Positions 5,886 to 8,587 of a DNA stretch of 8,587 nt are shown piece after piece. Position numbers and translations under genes: made by a program. The stretch is from assembly GCA_947624535.1 (NCBI GenBank), contig CANQKU010000045.1, forward strand, positions 1 through 8,587. Direction: 5' to 3'. This stretch comes from an uncultured Bacilli bacterium. GTDB taxonomy: Bacteria; Bacillota_I; Bacilli_A; RF39; UBA660. The notes beneath the pieces are model-generated. The model ran no database searches. It saw only the letters and a list, made by a program, of their open reading frames with translations, and was not told where the DNA came from. Each line of letters begins with the position of its first letter. Position 1 is the stretch's first letter.

Positions 5886-6416
5886 TTACTTATCTTTTTT
5901 TGGATCTAACATCATAGTCATTACTCTACCATCAAGTTTTGGTTGATCTTTTACAATAGCATAATCTTTAACTCGATCAGCGAAACGTAAAAGAACGTCT
6001 TTTCCTAATTCAGTATGTGCCATTTGGCGACCTTTAAAGCGAACGGTTAGCTTAATTCGATCACCTTTTTGTAAATATTTGGTAGCATTTCTTAATTTTG
6101 TTTCAAAATCTCCAACGTCGATTACTGGAGATAATCTAAACTCTTTCAACTCAGACATATTTGCCTTTTGCTTTTTTAATGCTTCCTTAGCTTTCTTTTG
6201 TTTTTCATAACGGAACTTATTATAATCCATTACTTTACAAACTGGTGGATTGGCATTAGGACTAATTAAAACTAAATCTAGTGATGCGTAAGTTGCTAAA
6301 GTACGAGCATCCTCAATAGATTTAATTCCAACTTGTTCTCCATTTGGTCCAATCACTAATACTTCACGTGCTTTAATTTGATCGTTAATCATCAAGTTAT
6401 CATTATTCTTTGCGAT
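5886..6416 (-). CDS. infC: Translation initiation factor IF-3 (probable AUC start)
   Basis: IF3 binds the 30S subunit, blocks premature 50S joining and rejects non-AUG start codons. The protein has the N-domain signature INDQIKAREVLVIGPNGEQ, then SLDLVLISPNANPPVCKVMDY, the linker FRYEKQKKAKEALKKQ, and the C-domain with KLRNATKYLQKGDRIKLTV and RFKGRQMAHTELG. The only upstream in-frame ATG (6431) is unusable: its own G is the first base of the GGAGG ribosome binding site. Eight bases after GGAGG comes ATC (6416-6414), giving 176 residues starting at the family's usual place. AUU/AUC-type starts are known for infC in E. coli and some Bacillus and support autoregulation by IF3. Automatic annotation from ATG would add five false residues. 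Confidence 0.95.
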   Translation of the reverse strand: MAKNNDNLMINDQIKAREVLVIGPNGEQVGIKSIEDARTLATYASLDLVLISPNANPPVCKVMDYNKFRYEKQKKAKEALKKQKANMSELKEFRLSPVIDVGDFETKLRNATKYLQKGDRIKLTVRFKGRQMAHTELGKDVLLRFADRVKDYAIVKDQPKLDGRVMTMMLDPKKDK

Positions 6417-6424
6417 AACTAACA

Positions 6425-6429
6425 CCTCC
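6425..6429 (-). promoter_or_regulatory. Ribosome binding site deciding the infC start
   Basis: GGAGG at 6429-6425 overlaps the in-frame ATG at 6431-6429 and lies eight bases upstream of ATC 6416-6414. The in-frame GTG 6425-6423 also overlaps it. This geometry points to the AUC as initiator. Confidence 0.8.
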
Positions 6430-6431
6430 AT

Positions 6432-6556
6432 AAATTAAGAAAAGTGGATATATCTATACCCACTTGACCTAATAAAGTATTATTAATTTTCTTAGGCATT
6501 TACCTATCGCTACTTGGCAATCAGGTGGATATAAATCTCTTTCCTTTTTCTTGACT
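6432..6556 (-). promoter_or_regulatory. infC-rpmI-rplT leader with antiterminator/terminator switch (L20-leader-like)
   Basis: About 125 bases of untranslated RNA precede infC. TATATCCACCTGA (6533-6521) can pair with TCAAGTGGGTATA (6467-6455) at 12 of 13 positions, including one G-U. The latter is the 5' arm of the attenuator hairpin, so the two structures exclude each other. A further helix, CCTAA/TTAGG (6494-6490 and 6474-6470), lies between. In Bacillota this operon is classically repressed by L20 binding its leader. The position and logic fit, but I could not match the Rfam L20-leader consensus by eye. Confidence 0.7.
6437..6465 (-). terminator. Attenuator hairpin in infC leader
   Basis: AAGTGG and CCACTT (6465-6460 with 6447-6442 on the minus strand) plus a TATA/TATA inner pairing make a strong hairpin. 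It is followed by TTCTT and an AT-rich stretch, ending a few bases before the infC ribosome binding site. The T tract is moderate, so it could act as a terminator or block ribosome access. Confidence 0.65.
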
Positions 6557-6562
6557 GTTATA

Positions 6563-6591
6563 ATTATATGCAACTTTTTAACGTTTGTCAA
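6563..6591 (-). promoter_or_regulatory. Consensus sigma-A promoter of the infC operon
   Basis: TTGACA (6591-6586), a 17-base spacer and TATAAT (6568-6563) make a full-consensus promoter on the minus strand, with a start near 6556. The -35 box contains the TGA stop codon (6590-6588) of the preceding gene. Confidence 0.92.
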
Positions 6592-8150
6592 CAACTTTTT
6601 TTAAAACTATCCCTATTTCTATGAGGAAGGGGTTCCTTACGTAATATTTTATTAATAATTGGTGTGACAGTTCCAACAATCGCAGGAATTTCTTCTTTTT
6701 TCAAATAATTTATCATATAGTCACTTTTATCTTTAGCAAATACTTCCCCATTAAGCCAGTAATGATCAACATAGTCTTTTTCTTGATATGGTAAAAATAT
6801 ATTCTCATGAGTCTTTAAATACTGGTTAATCACCATTGCTTTACTATTATAATTTGTCTTTAAAGCAACCGCAACTAATTCATTTAATGATAATTTTGTC
6901 TTTAAATAATATTCTAATAAATTAAATTGTTGATTTTCTATTTTACTAGAAGTATCCTTAATTAATTCAGGCAAGTCACTAGTAGTAATTTCATAGTCAT
7001 TTAAATATTTAAACTTAACACTATCAACTATAGTTTTCTCACCACTTTTAGATAATAATTTCAAATACTCACTAAATTGATAATAAGTAATATCCATAAC
7101 CTCTAGATATTCTTTTAATGATAAGTCACCTTCTAAATAAACTTCTATATTTTTTAAAGCTATATCAATTCTATTTTTTAAAATTTCTTCATCTTTTAAT
7201 ACTTTAACTTTCTTCTTTACTTCTTTATCTAAATAAAAATTATTACAAATTACTGATAAATTAACCTGAAATATATCTTGAATATTTTTTATACCTTCTT
7301 TATAATTAGAAAGATTTAACTCACTTATTAAGTTATTTAACTCTTTCCTACATTTTAAAAATCTAGAAATAAGTCTACTATATCTTTCTTGCATATCAAA
7401 GTCTTTAGAAAAATCTTTAGCTAGTAATTCTAATGTTTTATTAAGACTTAAGTAATTTGGTAAAATATTTAATATTAGACCATAACTTTGGCATCTATTA
7501 TCTTCATCTACTAAACCTAAATCCATCTTAGAAAATATTTCATTTAACTGATACCATTTATTGGTATATGAAGCTACTGAAACACCTAAGTTTTGTCCTA
7601 ATAAGTCAAAAGTATCATTCTTCTTAGTAGCAACATCAAATATAGCTTTAGCATCTTCTAAACAAATATCAGCTTCTTTAGCACAATATTGTTCAAATTT
7701 ATTAAGATTTCTTTCTTTTTCATAGTCAAAATCTTTATCAGTTACACGTTTTTTTCTTAAAGTATCACACTTTTTAATAACATAATCTAAATAATTTTTA
7801 GAACAATCTTGATAAGTATATTCTAATATAAACTTTTCTAAATCATTAATTTTTTCATCCATATCATAATAATATTTATAATTATTTAAATAACTAAGTA
7901 CAACTGAAGCATTTAAAGAAAGATTTCTATCTTTTTCTTTATAATAACTAATCATTTTTCTAATAATTTCTATTCCTAATTTATCATCAATAATTTCATA
8001 ATAATTAAAAGATTTATAAAATGGAATATCTTTCTTTTTTAATATTTTAGCTTTAGCTATATCTTCAAGTAAAGTTTTAATATAATCATCATCTATTTCA
8101 TATGGTAAAAAATCAATTAATAAGTCATTAATCTCTTCTAAAGTTATCAT
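6588..8150 (-). CDS. Uncharacterised helical protein, 520 residues
   Basis: I do not recognise a family. The protein is soluble-looking, with no signal peptide or membrane segment. It is rich in Lys, Leu, Asn and Tyr and appears almost entirely alpha-helical. Three stretches read like helix-turn-helix modules: ~179-202 (LLGQNLGVSVASYTNKW), ~341-366 (LSLKEYLEVMDITYYQFSEY), and ~419-446 (KLSLNELVAVALKTNYNSKA). Their spacing suggests an internally repeated, sigma-like or tandem-HTH architecture, but this is inference. ATG 8150 follows AAAGGGG by seven bases and a consensus promoter. Codon use is AT-rich like its neighbours, so there is no sign of transfer. It ends in TGA inside the infC promoter and is probably monocistronic. 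Regulation of the translation operon by this protein is possible but unsupported beyond adjacency. Confidence 0.88.
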   Translation of the reverse strand: MITLEEINDLLIDFLPYEIDDDYIKTLLEDIAKAKILKKKDIPFYKSFNYYEIIDDKLGIEIIRKMISYYKEKDRNLSLNASVVLSYLNNYKYYYDMDEKINDLEKFILEYTYQDCSKNYLDYVIKKCDTLRKKRVTDKDFDYEKERNLNKFEQYCAKEADICLEDAKAIFDVATKKNDTFDLLGQNLGVSVASYTNKWYQLNEIFSKMDLGLVDEDNRCQSYGLILNILPNYLSLNKTLELLAKDFSKDFDMQERYSRLISRFLKCRKELNNLISELNLSNYKEGIKNIQDIFQVNLSVICNNFYLDKEVKKKVKVLKDEEILKNRIDIALKNIEVYLEGDLSLKEYLEVMDITYYQFSEYLKLLSKSGEKTIVDSVKFKYLNDYEITTSDLPELIKDTSSKIENQQFNLLEYYLKTKLSLNELVAVALKTNYNSKAMVINQYLKTHENIFLPYQEKDYVDHYWLNGEVFAKDKSDYMINYLKKEEIPAIVGTVTPIINKILRKEPLPHRNRDSFKKSC

Positions 8151-8176
8151 AACCTAACCCCTTTCAAATCGCACCT

Positions 8177-8205
8177 ATTATACTAAAAAATATCAATTTT
8201 GTCAA
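8177..8205 (-). promoter_or_regulatory. Consensus sigma-A promoter of the 520-residue gene
   Basis: TTGACA (8205-8200), a 17-base spacer and TATAAT (8182-8177) on the minus strand; the start would be near 8170. The -35 abuts the T tract of the preceding terminator. Confidence 0.92.
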
Positions 8206-8232
8206 AGAAAAAAGACTTTCATTTAGTCTTTT
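8204..8232 (-). terminator. Intrinsic terminator after the right-edge surface protein gene
   Basis: AAAAGACT and AGTCTTTT (8232-8225 and 8217-8210 on the minus strand) form an 8-bp stem with a seven-base loop. TTTTTT (8213-8208) overlaps the stem end. It lies ~28 bases after the stop codon of the edge gene. Confidence 0.82.
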
Positions 8233-8260
8233 CATCTTATTAGTTAGTTTTTTATCAATA

Positions 8261-8587
8261 TTATTTGGAGATGACTACTACTGCACGAACCCCAAAATCG
8301 TAGGAAGTGTTGTAGCCGTCGTTGCCCACGTAGCCGCGAAAGCTAACATACCACGCGTCGTCAGAGCTATAAGAAGCGGCCGACATAGTCCAATAATAAG
8401 ACTCCGCTGAGTCATTGTCTGTTCCTCCATAACTTGTAGAATTGCTTAAGTAATTATACATCCATACTGGACAAGTTTTATTACTATAAGTACAACCTAC
8501 TTTATTGACCTCTTGAATTGTTATCATCCTTGCTTTTACTGGCCCTCTTGTTAAACTATATTTTGTACTATCACAAATAGGATCAAC
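8261..8587 (-). CDS. C-terminal part of a surface protein with a C-type-lectin/FGE-like, possibly hypervariable domain
   Basis: The frame stays open to base 8587, so this is the last 108 residues of a longer gene; the ATG at 8527 is internal. The fragment reads TKYSLTRGPVKARMITIQEV, then GCTYSNKTCPVWMYNYL with two cysteines, then YYWTMSAASYSSDDAWYVSF and finally FGVRAVVVISK before TAA. The pattern W-T-S near the start, W-V-x-F, and GVRxV at the end resembles Lcl_C/DUF1566 and FGE-type C-type-lectin folds. From memory, such tails occur in many paralogous, often pilin-like exported proteins of gut Bacilli. The last ~45 codons are ~52% GC with C-ending codons, unlike the rest of the window. The N-terminus and any signal peptide lie outside. 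Confidence 0.8.
   Translation of the reverse strand, partial: VDPICDSTKYSLTRGPVKARMITIQEVNKVGCTYSNKTCPVWMYNYLSNSTSYGGTDNDSAESYYWTMSAASYSSDDAWYVSFRGYVGNDGYNTSYDFGVRAVVVISK
8264..8392 (-). other. Candidate diversified (DGR-type) variable region
   Basis: From the Trp codon at 8392 to the last sense codon, 19 of 43 codons end in C (AGC, GAC, CGC, GGC, TAC, AAC, TCC and others). The bases 8281-8400 contain 62 G+C of 120. NNC codons concentrated in one block near the 3' end of an AT-rich gene are what adenine-directed mutagenesis of AAC codons leaves in retroelement target genes. No template repeat or reverse transcriptase lies in the window, so this is inference. Confidence 0.45.

Noticed and set aside
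8261..8527. Treating the right-edge frame as a complete 88-residue gene
   Set aside because: The reading frame continues without a stop to the window edge, and the upstream residues fit the same domain.
1..8587. Mycoplasma genetic code, CRISPR arrays, insertion sequences, tRNA or rRNA genes
   Set aside because: TGA ends a gene and Trp is TGG; no regularly spaced repeats, transposase-like frames or cloverleaf sequences were found.

Overview
This is an AT-rich (roughly 27-30% GC by eye) stretch in which every convincing gene lies on the minus strand, so the biological order runs from high to low coordinates. Intrinsic terminators, near-perfect TTGACA-17-TATAAT promoters, AGGAGG-type ribosome binding sites, a T-box riboswitch and a lipoprotein signal peptide point to a low-GC Gram-positive bacterium. 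It is probably an uncultured gut-type Bacilli lineage close to the root of the Mollicutes. TGA is used as a stop (end of the 520-residue gene) and TGG encodes Trp, so it does not use the Mycoplasma code.

Layout, 5' to 3' on the minus strand: (1) 8587-8261, the C-terminal part of a surface-type protein whose last ~45 codons are GC-rich and full of NNC codons, resembling the variable region of a diversity-generating retroelement target; a terminator follows. (2) 8205-6588, a strong promoter and a 520-residue, mostly helical protein of unknown function. (3) 6591-2481, a translation operon. It has a consensus promoter, a leader with mutually exclusive antiterminator and terminator pairings, infC (IF3, probably starting at AUC), rpmI (L35), rplT (L20), a structured gap, rpsB (S2), a terminator-like hairpin, tsf (EF-Ts), a thioredoxin-fold lipoprotein without CXXC, and a strong terminator. 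(4) 2456-1381, a promoter, a single-pass membrane protein of unknown function and a terminator. (5) 1330-785, frr (ribosome recycling factor). (6) 748-1, a promoter, a tRNA-Phe T-box leader and the N-terminal half of pheS, cut by the window edge.

The genes cover successive parts of translation: initiation (IF3), ribosome assembly (L35, L20, S2), elongation (EF-Ts), recycling (RRF) and Phe-tRNA charging (PheS). The two commonest Bacillota clusters, infC-rpmI-rplT and rpsB-tsf-(pyrH)-frr, are joined here. pyrH is missing from its usual place between tsf and frr, where two envelope-associated genes sit instead.

The strongest oddities are: S2 and L20 both carry a long charged linker and a nearly identical C-terminal Rho_N/SAP-like module encoded by a 127-bp direct repeat; infC lacks a sensible AUG and appears to use AUC; its leader has a clear attenuator; and the truncated gene at the right edge looks hypervariable.
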